From contig CAAFWO010000008.1 in assembly GCA_900766735.1 (NCBI GenBank), positions 1 through 64,000 of the forward strand: a DNA stretch of 64,000 nucleotides. Reading direction: 5' to 3'. Within the stretch, counting starts at the first letter, position 1. Every line of letters starts with the position of its first letter. Below are positions 1-8,543 of the stretch, piece by piece. The stretch comes from Clostridia bacterium (GTDB lineage: Bacteria; Bacillota; Clostridia; CAKSNL01; HGM11501). Made by a program: the position numbers and the translations under genes. The notes beneath the pieces are model-generated. The model was given only the letters and a program-made list of their open reading frames with translations. It ran no database searches and was not told the origin of the DNA.

Positions 1-181
1 GCGTGGGTTTTGGAGAGTTTTGCCTTGTAGCCCACCGCGTTCTCCTTTGTCGCCTCGCGGCCGGACAGGTAGTCGGCATAGAGCCGCACGTCGCGGACGT
101 ATTTCTCCGCGGTTGGCCTCTCCCTCTCGCGTTTTTCAAGCTCTTTTTTAAATGCCCTTATTTTTCTTCTGTGATAATCAT
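1..181 (-). pseudogene. 5' end of a tyrosine recombinase (integrase), frameshifted and cut by the window edge
   Basis: Read on the minus strand, an ATG at 181-179 begins MIITEEK and then meets TAA. Adding one A to the A-run (T5 on the plus strand, 161-165) continues the frame as IRAFKKELEKRERE and then RPTAEKYVRDVRLYADYLSG. That is the SAM-like core-binding domain at the N-terminus of phage/transposon integrases. A purine-rich AGGGTGAGAGA lies just before the ATG. The rest of the gene, including the catalytic R-H-R-Y domain, would be to the left of the window. I infer a one-base deletion in the homopolymer. It may be a true lesion or a sequencing error. Family assignment rests on about 55 residues. 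Confidence 0.6.
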
Positions 182-199
182 TCTCTCACCCTGAACCCA

Positions 200-626
200 T
201 TGTATCACAGAGCACATCTCACAAAAAGTCCGTATCGGGCAGACAAAAACGGGTCGTCAAGGACGTGAGCCCCCTACAAGTGCGCCGTAGGGTCGATTCT
301 CAGAATCGGCCGGGGAATAAACAGCATCCCCTCATCCGAGCGCGTTCCGCGCCCACCATAAAACCGCCATTGCGGTTTTAAGAACGTGCGACAAAACCTT
401 GAACGGTTTTTCGCACCAGACCGCAAAAGACTTTGTTGTCTTTTTGCGGTCATGCCCCAAGGGGGAGGGCTTTAAATTTGTTTACCTTTGTCCCTCCGCC
501 TTCGGCTGCCACCGTCTCGCAGCAGCTCTCCTCACGCCTCGGTTCTTGATGAGCTCACCGGGCTGTCATTCATTACCTCGGCGCCGCGAAAGCTACCTTT
601 AGGCTCTTGGAGGCATTAAACTTCCG
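200..626. other. Spacer without a supported gene; hairpin-rich
   Basis: No convincing reading frame. It contains three back-to-back hairpins (360-451, listed separately). They are followed by a stretch resembling worn-down interspersed repeat sequence: a CCCCAAGGGGGAGGGCTTTAAA stretch in part around 455-476 and CTTTAGGCTCTTGGAGGC near 597-614. Confidence 0.4.
360..451. repeat. Three consecutive stem-loops
   Basis: Stem 1 is AAAACCGC/GCGGTTTT (360-367 with 372-379). Stem 2 is GTGCGACAAAACC/GGTTTTTCGCAC with one bulged base (386-398 with 405-416). Stem 3 is GACCGCAAAAGAC/GTCTTTTTGCGGTC with one bulge (419-431 with 438-451). The stems share AAAACC or ACCGCAAAA elements, as if from local duplication. 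They lie between the integrase start and the next gene, so terminators or recombinase-binding sites are both possible. Confidence 0.5.
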
Positions 627-1238
627 CTAAGGTTTAGGGAAGGCCGTACACGTATAATCAACCGAATTCAGTCTGTTATGCTTTCTTCGCCGCACCGTTT
701 CGAGCAGTCTCTCCGCGCGCGGAAGGTTATAGCGCTGAATGAGCACATATTTTAAGTCTATGAGCGCCGCGAAAACCGATGTTAAAACGAACACCGCCGG
801 CGTGCCGAACGGCACGATCAAAAAAAGCGGAAGGAACGACAGAACGGCAATCACCGCATGCACTGTTTCCGCCAGACATATATTATACACCAGAATCGGA
901 AGATAGGCTTTTCTCACCCTAAACTGTTCCGGCTTTGCCGTGAGTGCTTTATTTTTCCAGTGCTTTACGCCAAGGCGCTCATAAAGTGCAGGCTCGAATT
1001 TCCGCTCCTTAAAAAAGAAATTCTCTGTGTTGAAATTTTTGTTTCTGCACAAAACCGTCACCGTTTCGCCGACGGCAAGCCTCATCGAAAAGTGGTACGA
1101 CACAGTCAAAAACGTTACGAACAGTGAAAGCGATACTCCGTTTTCGGTTTTAAGATAGCAAACGCCGGAAACGGCCGTCAAAGCGAGCGAAACGGCAAGA
1201 ACCGAAACCATTAATATTATATTTTTCCGGTTTTTCAC
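627..1238 (-). CDS. Integral membrane protein, CrtO-like acyltransferase-family candidate
   Basis: About 203 residues with four hydrophobic segments: two near the N-terminus, and two in the C-terminal half around AVIAVLSFLPLFLIV and VLTSVFAALIDLKYVL. The middle holds FEPALYERLGVKHWKN and the C-terminus RYNLPRAERLLE. These resemble a small clostridial membrane family related to glycosyl-4,4'-diaponeurosporenoate acyltransferase CrtO (YexLGVKxWKxxLP-type motif). No ATG is available. I prefer GTG at 1238, eight bases after GGGGG, over TTG at 1244. No carotenoid genes are nearby, so the substrate is unknown. The family link is tentative; the membrane prediction is firm. Confidence 0.6.
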   Translation of the reverse strand: MKNRKNIILMVSVLAVSLALTAVSGVCYLKTENGVSLSLFVTFLTVSYHFSMRLAVGETVTVLCRNKNFNTENFFFKERKFEPALYERLGVKHWKNKALTAKPEQFRVRKAYLPILVYNICLAETVHAVIAVLSFLPLFLIVPFGTPAVFVLTSVFAALIDLKYVLIQRYNLPRAERLLETVRRRKHNRLNSVDYTCTAFPKP

Positions 1239-1266
1239 CGGCAAAGCCCCCTTTCACAAACAAAAA

Positions 1267-1297
1267 AGCGGAGCGCAAAATGCGCTCCGCTCATATT
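1267..1297 (-). terminator. Intrinsic terminator of the CBM/stalk gene
   Basis: Perfect 10-bp stem AGCGGAGCGC/GCGCTCCGCT (1267-1276 with 1282-1291), loop of five. On the minus strand it is followed by six T. It lies 6 bases beyond the stop codon at 1303. Confidence 0.9.
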
Positions 1298-1302
1298 TTT
1301 GA

Positions 1303-2301
1303 TCAGCCCTCGAAAAGAGAGATGGTGATCGTCTGTGTCTCTCCGTTCCAATCAACCTTATAGCCAAGGTTCTCAGAGATGAAGCGAAGAGGAATGAAGG
1401 TTCTGCCTTCCTCGATGAATGCGGCGCCTGCCATCATCGTTCTCTTGCCGTTAACTCTTGCCTGCTTATTGTCGATCGTAACGATAACGGTGTCCTTATC
1501 TGTCTTAACCGTTACGGCTCTTGTGTCATTGTTCCAGTCGATCGATGCGCCTGCCGCGTCGAACACACCTCTTACGGGAATGAATGTAAGTCCAAGGTCA
1601 GCCTTGATCATGGGAGCAACGTCGCACTCAACGGTCGTCTCGCCGTTCTCGGAAACCTTAGTGATCGTCTTGTTGCCGATGGTAAGCTTGATTGCCTTTG
1701 TCTCGTCCTTCCATGTATCGTCCTTTGAAGCCGCGATGAAGTCAATGTTAAAGCTCGTGGGATAGTCCTCTCTGCCAAGCTGAATGATAACCTCGTTATC
1801 GCCTGCTTTAAGAGTAACGTTAACCTTTATCATGCCGTAAGACGCCCAGACGTCCTTCTCGACCGTGGGGAAGTTAATCTTAGACTTGGTCCCGTTAACG
1901 GTGAGTGTTGCAGTCTGCGCCCAAGCGTGGCCGTTGTCATATCCTATGTAAATATCCTGTGCTCCCTCAACAATTGCCTTTACGTTGAACTTGATTCCGG
2001 GTGTTGCATCGGGGTTCTTGCTCCAGCAGGTCAAAGCAACCGCGCCTTTGCCGGAATAACCTTCGTGGTCTGCGTTGCTCTTTGCGCCGTCCATAAGCTC
2101 AGCGTCCTCAGCCTCGAAGAAGCTCCACTGTCTCTTCACAATGTCGGTATACTTAACAACAGATGCCTGATCGTTCGGTCTGTTCATCTCGTCACCCGTG
2201 CCGGGATCCTTAACCGTTGCCGCCGCTTCCTCAGCGAAGCAAGCGATGCCCATTGTAAGTACCATTGCCAATGTAAGAATTACCGCTAAAAATTTTCTCA
2301 T
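1303..2301 (-). CDS. Secreted protein with carbohydrate-binding-module-like domain and copper-amine-oxidase-N stalk domain
   Basis: 332 residues. A Sec signal peptide (about 1-23, ending ACFA|EE) is followed by a linker. A beta-sandwich region (about 60-192) starts FFEAEDAEL and ends FNIDFIAAS, the pattern of CBM6/CBM35-type modules. Residues about 205-330 form a 'stalk' copper amine oxidase N-terminal-like domain with the paired hallmarks FIPVRGVFDAAGASIDWN and FIPLRFISENLGYKVDWN. No catalytic domain is present. It is probably an extracellular or wall-associated sugar-binding protein. RBS AGGAGG lies just before the ATG. It has its own promoter and terminator, so it is a single-gene unit downstream of rhaA. 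Confidence 0.85.
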   Translation of the reverse strand: MRKFLAVILTLAMVLTMGIACFAEEAAATVKDPGTGDEMNRPNDQASVVKYTDIVKRQWSFFEAEDAELMDGAKSNADHEGYSGKGAVALTCWSKNPDATPGIKFNVKAIVEGAQDIYIGYDNGHAWAQTATLTVNGTKSKINFPTVEKDVWASYGMIKVNVTLKAGDNEVIIQLGREDYPTSFNIDFIAASKDDTWKDETKAIKLTIGNKTITKVSENGETTVECDVAPMIKADLGLTFIPVRGVFDAAGASIDWNNDTRAVTVKTDKDTVIVTIDNKQARVNGKRTMMAGAAFIEEGRTFIPLRFISENLGYKVDWNGETQTITISLFEG

Positions 2302-2340
2302 AATGCATTCCTCCTATTTTTGTTATACGACTTTACTTAA

Positions 2341-2369
2341 ATATTACCACATTTTCGCTGCCAAGTCAA
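2341..2369 (-). promoter_or_regulatory. Sigma-70/A-type promoter of the CBM/stalk gene
   Basis: TTGACT (2369-2364), 17-base spacer, TAATAT (2346-2341), about 35 bases before the start codon's RBS region. Confidence 0.75.
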
Positions 2370-2389
2370 TATAATTCTGTGAAAAAAGC

Positions 2390-2419
2390 AAAAAAGGTGT
2401 GGCTGATCACACCTTTTTT
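2390..2419 (-). terminator. Terminator of rhaA
   Basis: Stem AAAAAAGGTGTG/CACACCTTTTTT (2390-2401 with 2408-2419), loop of six, flanked by T/A tracts. It lies 11 bases past the rhaA stop and would work in both directions. Confidence 0.9.
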
Positions 2420-2429
2420 GCTTTTTTAT

Positions 2430-3686
2430 TTATCTCTTCGAAAGAACTTCTTTTTCGTATCTCTCAATCTCGTCAAACCAGCTCATATCGCCCTTCTTGC
2501 CGCAAACCTGGCAGTAATGCTCCCAAACATCGCCGAAGGGAAGAGTCTTAAGCTCCTCCTGAGCGACCATAAGCTTGGTGAAGGAAGCTGAATCCTGAAG
2601 CTTCTTAAGGTCTTCAGAGGGAGTCAAAAGTGCGTTGAGCAACGCCTTCTGCCAGCTTCTGAACCCAACAACCCATGCGCTGATACGGTTGATCGAAGCG
2701 TCGAAATAGTCAAGCGCCATATATACTCTTCCGAGTGCGTCGTTTCTCACGATCTCCTTTGCCATCTCTCTAACCTCGTCCTCATAAAGAAGAACGTGGT
2801 CGGAATCCCATCTGATGCCTCTTGTGATGTGGAGCGCGATCTCGGGGAAGAATGTCAAAAGCGCGGGAATCTTATCGGACACGACTTCAGTCGGATGATA
2901 GTGGCCGTTATCCATAAGCGGCAGGCATCCGTCATGCGTTGCGGCAAATGTGAGCGTAAACTCGGCAGAGCCGGTCGTATACGCCTCAACGCCGATACCG
3001 AACACCTTGGACTCAACGCAGGGCTTAACAAGGTTCTTGTCGAAAGGCTCGGACAATATCTCCTCGATGGACTCTTTATATCTCATTCTCGGGCCGAGTC
3101 TGTCAGCCGGAATGTCCTTAAATCCGTCGCCGGTCCAGATATTCATAACGCAGGGAACGCCCGTTTCTTTTGCGAAATATTCTGAAATTCTTATGCAAGC
3201 CTTACCGTGCTCGATCCAGAACTTTCTGACATCAGGATCGGGAGACGATAATGTGAGCCCGTTCTTAACCATGGGGTGCGAGAAGAATGTGGGGTTAAAG
3301 TCGATACCTACATTATATTTCTTCGCAAAGTCGACCCATCTTTTAAAGTGCTTGGGCTCAAGCTTGTCTCTGTCGGCAAATTTGCCGTCCTCAAAAATTG
3401 CATAGCAAGCGTGAACGTTAAGCTTAACCTTACCGGGGCAAAGCGAAATCGCCTCTTCCATATCGGCAATGAGCTCATCGGGAGTCTTCGCCTTTCCGGG
3501 ATAGTTACCGGTCGTCTGAATACCGCCTGTCAAAGGGCCGTCATGGTCGAAACCGATAACGTCGTCTCCCTGCCAGCAGTGAAGCGAAACGGGAATGTTT
3601 TTAAGTGTTTCGATCGCCTTGTCGGTGTCAACGCCCAACTCGGCATACCTTGCCTTGGCATAGCTGTATCTGTCGTTTATATTCAT
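2430..3686 (-). CDS. rhaA: L-rhamnose isomerase
   Basis: 418 residues, the usual length. It converts L-rhamnose to L-rhamnulose, the first cytoplasmic step of rhamnose use, with a metal-dependent TIM barrel. Family sequence is plain from the start: VSLHCWQGDDVIGFDHDG, then GGIQTTGNYPG, KLNVHAC, GIDFNPTFFSHP, MNIWTGDGFKD, LPLMDNGHYHPTE and the C-terminal DASINRISAWVVG. RBS GGAGG before the ATG; own promoter and terminator. Kinase and aldolase genes (rhaB, rhaD) are not adjacent, so the remaining pathway must be elsewhere. It fits with the pectin-type glycan genes in this window. Confidence 0.97.
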   Translation of the reverse strand: MNINDRYSYAKARYAELGVDTDKAIETLKNIPVSLHCWQGDDVIGFDHDGPLTGGIQTTGNYPGKAKTPDELIADMEEAISLCPGKVKLNVHACYAIFEDGKFADRDKLEPKHFKRWVDFAKKYNVGIDFNPTFFSHPMVKNGLTLSSPDPDVRKFWIEHGKACIRISEYFAKETGVPCVMNIWTGDGFKDIPADRLGPRMRYKESIEEILSEPFDKNLVKPCVESKVFGIGVEAYTTGSAEFTLTFAATHDGCLPLMDNGHYHPTEVVSDKIPALLTFFPEIALHITRGIRWDSDHVLLYEDEVREMAKEIVRNDALGRVYMALDYFDASINRISAWVVGFRSWQKALLNALLTPSEDLKKLQDSASFTKLMVAQEELKTLPFGDVWEHYCQVCGKKGDMSWFDEIERYEKEVLSKR

Positions 3687-3714
3687 TGATTCATACCTCC
3701 TTCAATATATATTA

Positions 3715-3743
3715 ATTTTATATCAAAAGAACAAGATAGTCAA
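3715..3743 (-). promoter_or_regulatory. Promoter of rhaA
   Basis: TTGACT (3743-3738), 17-base spacer, TAAAAT (3720-3715). It is 20 bases from the rnfB stop, so rhaA is transcribed separately from the rnf run. Confidence 0.75.
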
Positions 3744-3764
3744 GCCTTTTCGGAAAATATTTTC

Positions 3765-4535
3765 TCATCTTATTATGTGCCTGGGACAAACCTCCGCGCA
3801 CTTGCCGCAGCCGGTGCACTTGTCATAGTCGATCTTCGCTAAGTTATCCGTGACCGTGATCGCCTCATACGCGCAGACCTTCGTGCATTTGCCGCAGCCT
3901 ATGCACCCGTCCGGGCAGGCGTTTTTCATATATATCGCCTTTTCGTGGGAGTTGCATACAACGGAATATTTTGCCTTTTCCGGGATGAGCCCGATGAGCC
4001 CTCTCGGGCACGCACGGGCGCATGCGCCGCAGCCGGTGCACTTTTCCTCATCCACCGCCGGAATAGAGTCCACCATCGAAAGAGCGCCGGAGGGACAGAC
4101 CTTTATGCAGTTTCCAAGGCCAATACACCCGTATTTACAGGTCTTGACGCCGCCCATCAGCATCGCCGCATATGCGCAGTCGGGCGCTCCGTCATAGCGG
4201 TAACGCTCGTTCGCGCCGCCGGTGCACCCGATGAACGCGTATTTTTTAGAGAATTCCGATTTTGTGCCCATTATGTCCGCAATATAGCGCGCGACCTCTT
4301 CTCCGCCGACGGCGCAAAGGTCGCACTCCGCCTTGCCCGAGACGACCGCCTCGGCATATGCAGAACAGCCGGCAAAGCCGCATCCGCCGCAGTTTGCGCC
4401 GGGAAGCGTCTCCTCGATTAAGGGAATCCTCTCGTCCTTCTTGACCTTGAATATGAACCCCGCGACCGCCAAAAGAGCGCCGAAAATGAGGCCTGCTCCG
4501 CCGACGATCAGGGCGGGAATTAAAATTTCATTCAT
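3765..4535 (-). CDS. rnfB: Rnf complex subunit B, iron-sulfur electron-transfer protein
   Basis: 256 residues. An N-terminal membrane anchor (about 5-30) precedes a 4Fe-4S domain with Cys49, Cys52, Cys57 and Cys71/74 (LPGANCGGCGFAGC). The C-terminal part carries several ferredoxin CxxCxxCxxxCP motifs, ending GCGKCAEVCPRHIIR. RnfB is the likely entry point for electrons from reduced ferredoxin into the membrane complex that reduces NAD+ and pumps Na+ or H+. It is the last gene of rnfCDGEAB, 13 bases after rnfA. No clear terminator was found after it; only a short AT-rich palindrome follows. Confidence 0.97.
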   Translation of the reverse strand: MNEILIPALIVGGAGLIFGALLAVAGFIFKVKKDERIPLIEETLPGANCGGCGFAGCSAYAEAVVSGKAECDLCAVGGEEVARYIADIMGTKSEFSKKYAFIGCTGGANERYRYDGAPDCAYAAMLMGGVKTCKYGCIGLGNCIKVCPSGALSMVDSIPAVDEEKCTGCGACARACPRGLIGLIPEKAKYSVVCNSHEKAIYMKNACPDGCIGCGKCTKVCAYEAITVTDNLAKIDYDKCTGCGKCAEVCPRHIIR

Positions 4536-4548
4536 TGACCGTGCCTCC

Positions 4549-5133
4549 TTATCCTATTGAAAAGCCCGAGAAGCCCAAAAACGCCATCGCCAGAAGCGAA
4601 GCTGATATGAGCGCGATCGGAAAGCCGGACAAGGCCTTCGGATAGTCCTCGGTTTTCAAGCGTTCCCTCACACCGGCAAGAAGCAATATCGCAAGAAGGA
4701 AGCCGATGCCGGCCGAAAAGCCGTACCACACGGCGGAAAAAACGTCCGCCGTCTCCTCGGACGCGGTGATCGCAACGCCCAAAACCGCGCAGTTCGTCGT
4801 TATCAGCGGAAGATATATTCCGAGCGACGAATAAAGCGCCGGGAGAGACTTTTGTAAGAACATCTCCACAAACTGAACGAGCGACGCAATGATCAAAATG
4901 AACACGATCGTCTGAAGATATTCCATTCCGAGCGGCTTTAATATGTACTTTTCCGCCAGAAACGTCATAAGATTCGAAAGCGACATAACGAAAGTTACCG
5001 CCATGCCCATTCCGAGCGCCGTGTCCACCTTTTTGGAAACGCCCAGGAAAGGACAGATGCCCATAAACTGAACGAGCACGAAGTTTTCAACCAATATCGC
5101 CGTGAGCGAGATCGTAAAAAGTTCCATAAGCAT
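4549..5133 (-). CDS. rnfA: Rnf complex subunit A, integral membrane
   Basis: 194 residues, about six membrane segments. The start carries the family motif ENFVLVQFMGICPFLGVS, and the C-terminus holds AILLLAGVRERL. RnfA pairs with RnfE as inverted homologous halves that hold a membrane 2Fe-2S centre; the conserved Cys is in GICPFLG. The start at 5133 follows GGAAGGTG by about ten bases and lies three bases beyond the rnfE stop. It is co-translated with its neighbours. Confidence 0.97.
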   Translation of the reverse strand: MLMELFTISLTAILVENFVLVQFMGICPFLGVSKKVDTALGMGMAVTFVMSLSNLMTFLAEKYILKPLGMEYLQTIVFILIIASLVQFVEMFLQKSLPALYSSLGIYLPLITTNCAVLGVAITASEETADVFSAVWYGFSAGIGFLLAILLLAGVRERLKTEDYPKALSGFPIALISASLLAMAFLGFSGFSIG

Positions 5134-5136
5134 CGC

Positions 5137-5700
5137 TTAAGCACCTTCCTTTCGTGTTATTACCGTTACGATTGCAAGGAGTATTCCCAAAATGAGAAAT
5201 CCTCCCGGAGGCTGTGTGATGATGCCTATGCCGCAAACACTGCCAAGAAACTGCCTTACCGCCGAGATGACCGTTAACGAAACGGTGAATCCGAGCCCCA
5301 TGCCGAGCCCGTCCAAAAGCGAGGGGAGCGGCGTATTCTTGGACGCGAACGCCTCCGCGCGCGCCAGGATTATGCAGTTTACAACTATCAGCGGAATGAA
5401 GATTCCGAGGCTCTTATAAAGGTCGGGAATATATGCCTGCAAAAGAAGCTGAACGACCGTTACAAAGCTTGCGATGACGACGATATACGCCGCGATCCTC
5501 ACCCTCTGCGGAATGAACTTTCGAAGAAGCGAGATGAAAAGGTTTGAAAACATTAAGACCAGCGTCGCGGAAAGGCCCATGCCGAGCCCGTTTGCGATGC
5601 TTGTCGTGACCGCAAGCGTCGGGCACATTCCGAGCACCTGAACGAATGTGGGGTTCTGCGTGATGATGCCCCGCTTTAAGCTTTCTTTCAAGAGCTTCAT
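5137..5700 (-). CDS. rnfE: Rnf complex subunit E, integral membrane
   Basis: 187 residues, about six membrane segments. It shares RnfA-like motifs QNPTFVQVLGMCPTLAVT near the N-terminus and IPLIVVNCIILARAEAFA in the middle. It is a membrane partner of RnfA in electron transfer across the membrane. Its ATG overlaps the rnfG stop (ATGA, 5700-5697), which implies translational coupling. Confidence 0.97.
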   Translation of the reverse strand: MKLLKESLKRGIITQNPTFVQVLGMCPTLAVTTSIANGLGMGLSATLVLMFSNLFISLLRKFIPQRVRIAAYIVVIASFVTVVQLLLQAYIPDLYKSLGIFIPLIVVNCIILARAEAFASKNTPLPSLLDGLGMGLGFTVSLTVISAVRQFLGSVCGIGIITQPPGGFLILGILLAIVTVITRKEGA

Positions 5701-6272
5701 CTTATCCCCTCCTTTTCAAAATAGTCCTTTGCTATTTCAGCGGCGTTGTTGACGCCGTTTTTAATGCCGTTTGTCGTCTTTGTCGCGCCGGTGATCGCCT
5801 CGATCACACCGCCCTGCCCGTTTTCGCCCGAGAGCATAACGGGAGTTTTTAAGCTTTTGAACTGATTTTTAAATCCGTCCGTGTCCGCCTCGGCTCCGAG
5901 ACCCGGAGTTTCCGAGTGCTCCATTATGTTGATGCCGGTGACGGTCGCCCCGTCGGCGGCGATCCCCGTCATAAACACGAGTCCGGAATTATAGCCCTTG
6001 ACGCTCTGCTTTATGCAGATGCCGATAACGTTTCCGCCTGAATCCTTGGCAAGCGCGCCCTCCACATTTTCGCCGTACGACGAAAGGTCAACGTCCGAAA
6101 ACTCGGCGTCGCCCATAACGGCCTCACAGCTTTCCTTAAAGGCAAGGCTGTTGTTTTCCTCAATTTTTTCCTTGGTCAGCATATTGACAAACGCTAAAAT
6201 GAGGGTGGAAACGAAGCAGATGATAAAGAGCCTTAACGCAACGGAAACTATGCCCTCTTTGTTCTTTGCCAT
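5697..6272 (-). CDS. rnfG: Rnf complex subunit G, covalently FMN-bound
   Basis: 191 residues. One N-terminal membrane helix (about 12-32) anchors an extracytoplasmic FMN domain. The flavinylation motif TGATKT is at 161-166; by family knowledge the FMN is attached through phosphoester to Thr164. The motif PGLGAEAD is typical of RnfG/NqrC. The gene overlaps rnfD by 25 bases at its start and rnfE by ATGA at its end, so it is firmly part of the operon. An ApbE flavin transferase is needed but not encoded here. Confidence 0.97.
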   Translation of the reverse strand: MAKNKEGIVSVALRLFIICFVSTLILAFVNMLTKEKIEENNSLAFKESCEAVMGDAEFSDVDLSSYGENVEGALAKDSGGNVIGICIKQSVKGYNSGLVFMTGIAADGATVTGINIMEHSETPGLGAEADTDGFKNQFKSLKTPVMLSGENGQGGVIEAITGATKTTNGIKNGVNNAAEIAKDYFEKEGIR

Positions 6273-7228
6273 TTTGACGCCTCCCCGAATCTTTTATTTT
6301 TGCACACTCTGTCAATAAGCGGAGTCGCCGCGTTCATAAGAAGTATCGAATAGCTGACTCCCTCGGGGTATCCGCCCCAGGTTCTTATCGAAACGGTCAA
6401 TATTCCGCAAAGTATTCCGGCCGCGATCATTCCCTTGCCGGTGACGGGCGTTGTGACATAGTCGGTCGCCATGAAGAACGCGCCGAGCATGAGACCGCCC
6501 GAAAGAAGGCTTTTAAGCGTGAACACGCCGTCAAATCCCGAGACTAAACAGGTCAAAACCGCAACGGTCAAAATATAGCTTACCGGAATGTGCGGTCTTA
6601 TGATCTTTCTTACCATAAGGTAAAGTCCGCCGAGAATCAATAAAAACGCGCTGACCTCGCCTATACAGCCGCCGGTCTTACCCAGAAACATATCCAAAAG
6701 CGAATATTTTGCATTTGAAAGGTCGGAAAGCGGGGTCGCCCCGGTCACCGCGTCGGCTAACTTAAACGTGCGGTCAAATGGTGAGGCCCACCTTGTCATA
6801 TTCGAAGCGAAGGACGCCATTAAGAACGCACGCGCCGAAAGAGCCGGGTTCATAAAGTTGCAGCCGAGGCCGCCGAACATCATCTTTACTACTACGATCG
6901 CAAAAACACAGCCAAGCGCCGCCTGCCAGAAGGGCATAAGCGAGGAAACGTTCATCGCTATCAAAAGCCCCGTCACCGCCGCGCTCATATCGTGCACGGT
7001 GTTTTCCTTATGCATCACAAGGTTAAATGCCGTTTCCGAGAGCACCGAAGCAGAAACGCACACTAAAATCATAATAAGCGCGCGGAGGCCGAAAACGTAT
7101 ACGCCCCAGAGCGCCGCCGGGCAAAGCGCAAGAAAGACATTTCCCATTATGCCGGAGGTCTTTTTATAGCTTCTTAAATGCGGTGTTTCGGAAACAACGA
7201 GCAATTTTTCATCGAAATTTTCCATCAT
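6248..7228 (-). CDS. rnfD: Rnf complex subunit D, membrane FMN protein
   Basis: 326 residues with multiple membrane segments (NqrB/RnfD family). The covalent FMN site DAVTGATPL is present, with GGLGCNFMNPALSARAFL ahead of it and FFMATDYVTTPVT further on. RBS-like GGTAGGGTG lies close to the ATG at 7228. It begins six bases after the rnfC stop. It forms the central membrane path of the Rnf complex. Confidence 0.97.
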   Translation of the reverse strand: MMENFDEKLLVVSETPHLRSYKKTSGIMGNVFLALCPAALWGVYVFGLRALIMILVCVSASVLSETAFNLVMHKENTVHDMSAAVTGLLIAMNVSSLMPFWQAALGCVFAIVVVKMMFGGLGCNFMNPALSARAFLMASFASNMTRWASPFDRTFKLADAVTGATPLSDLSNAKYSLLDMFLGKTGGCIGEVSAFLLILGGLYLMVRKIIRPHIPVSYILTVAVLTCLVSGFDGVFTLKSLLSGGLMLGAFFMATDYVTTPVTGKGMIAAGILCGILTVSIRTWGGYPEGVSYSILLMNAATPLIDRVCKNKRFGEASKWQRTKRA

Positions 7229-7234
7229 TTCACC

Positions 7235-8530
7235 CTACCTTCCGTTTCTGAGCGCACTTTTGCCGCGCCTTATCGTCGCAACCGGGTTCCTGTCCGACGG
7301 GCAGGAATATGCACAGCATCCGCACTCGATGCAGGACATAATGCCGTTCTTCTTTGCCTCGTCCCAGTTCTTTTCTGCGACAAGCTCCGAAAGCGTCAGG
7401 GGCGAGAGCCCCATGGGACAGGCGAAAACGCACGAAGCGCACCTTATGCACTTTTCCTCGGTCTTTGTGCCGAGCTCTTTATCCGTCAGCGCCAGAAGGC
7501 CGGACGTTGTCTTGAGCACGGGAACGGACAGGCTGTACTGGCTCTGCCCCATCATCGGCCCTCCGGCAATGATCTTTGCCGGCTGGGTGACAAAGCCGCC
7601 CGCGTTTTCAAAGACGAACGAGAACGGAGTTCCGATCTTTACAAGGAAGTTTGAGGGTTTTTTAACAGCCGCACCGGCAACGGTGACGATTCGCTCCGTC
7701 ACAGGTATTCCGCGGCGGACCGCTCTGCTCATCGAAGAGACGGTGTCCACGTTGAACACCAAAACGCCGACGTCCGCCGGGAGGCCGCCCTCGGGCACCT
7801 TGCGCCCGGTCACGGCATATATCAGCTGTTTTTCGCTCCCCTGAGGGTATTTTGTCCTTAACACCTTTATATGCATACTCGACTTTAAAAGGGGCGTTAT
7901 TTTTCCCGAAACGTCCTTTTTATTGTCCTCAAGCGCGATTATGGCGCGCTTTATGCCGAGCGCGTGAATGACTATGTCGATCCCGTCTATCATATCGGAG
8001 GGAGACTCTTTTAAGATTCTGTAGTCGCTCGTTAAGTAAGGCTCGCACTCCGACGCGTTGATGATGACAGTGTCTATCTTTTTGTCTGTCGCGAGCTTAA
8101 CGTGAGAGGGAAAGCCTGCTCCGCCCATTCCGACGATGCCGGCGCGCTTTGTAAGTTCAATCAACTTCTCGCGCGAAACGTACCCCGCCGGGAAATGCTC
8201 AAACGGCTCTTCCTCATCGTTCATAAAATCGTTTTTGATTATGACCGCGTCCGCCTCGTCGCCCCTCGGGGTGAGCGTACGCGTTACCTTGTCGACCACG
8301 CCGGACACGGAGGAGTGTATCGGCGCGGACATAAACTCAGGGCTTTCGGCAATAATCTGCCCTTTTTTCACGGTGTCGCCCTTTTTAACGGTCGGGGCGG
8401 TTCCCCTGCCGCCCTGACTCAGTAAAAAGGTATACTCGTCGCATTCTGAAAGTTTTTCAATCGGTCTTTCCTTTGTCTGCTCCTTATGGTCATTCGGATG
8501 AATACCGCCCTTGAACCCTGAAAAAAGCAT
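7235..8530 (-). CDS. rnfC: Rnf complex subunit C, NADH-binding subunit
   Basis: 431 residues. It starts with an HxN-like barrel-sandwich/biotinyl-lipoyl-like region with FKGGIHPNDHKE and ends with two 4Fe-4S motifs, CIRCASCVFACP and CIECGCCAYSCP. The middle holds the NADH/FMN-binding segment with GMGGAGFPSHVKL and NASECEPYLTSDYR. It is the cytoplasmic subunit where NAD+ is reduced. First rnf gene. Its RBS GGGAGG overlaps the end of the upstream GH3 reading frame (13 bases apart), so rnf is probably also read from the malQ promoter. Confidence 0.97.
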   Translation of the reverse strand: MLFSGFKGGIHPNDHKEQTKERPIEKLSECDEYTFLLSQGGRGTAPTVKKGDTVKKGQIIAESPEFMSAPIHSSVSGVVDKVTRTLTPRGDEADAVIIKNDFMNDEEEPFEHFPAGYVSREKLIELTKRAGIVGMGGAGFPSHVKLATDKKIDTVIINASECEPYLTSDYRILKESPSDMIDGIDIVIHALGIKRAIIALEDNKKDVSGKITPLLKSSMHIKVLRTKYPQGSEKQLIYAVTGRKVPEGGLPADVGVLVFNVDTVSSMSRAVRRGIPVTERIVTVAGAAVKKPSNFLVKIGTPFSFVFENAGGFVTQPAKIIAGGPMMGQSQYSLSVPVLKTTSGLLALTDKELGTKTEEKCIRCASCVFACPMGLSPLTLSELVAEKNWDEAKKNGIMSCIECGCCAYSCPSDRNPVATIRRGKSALRNGR

Positions 8531-8543
8531 TTAATAACCTCCC

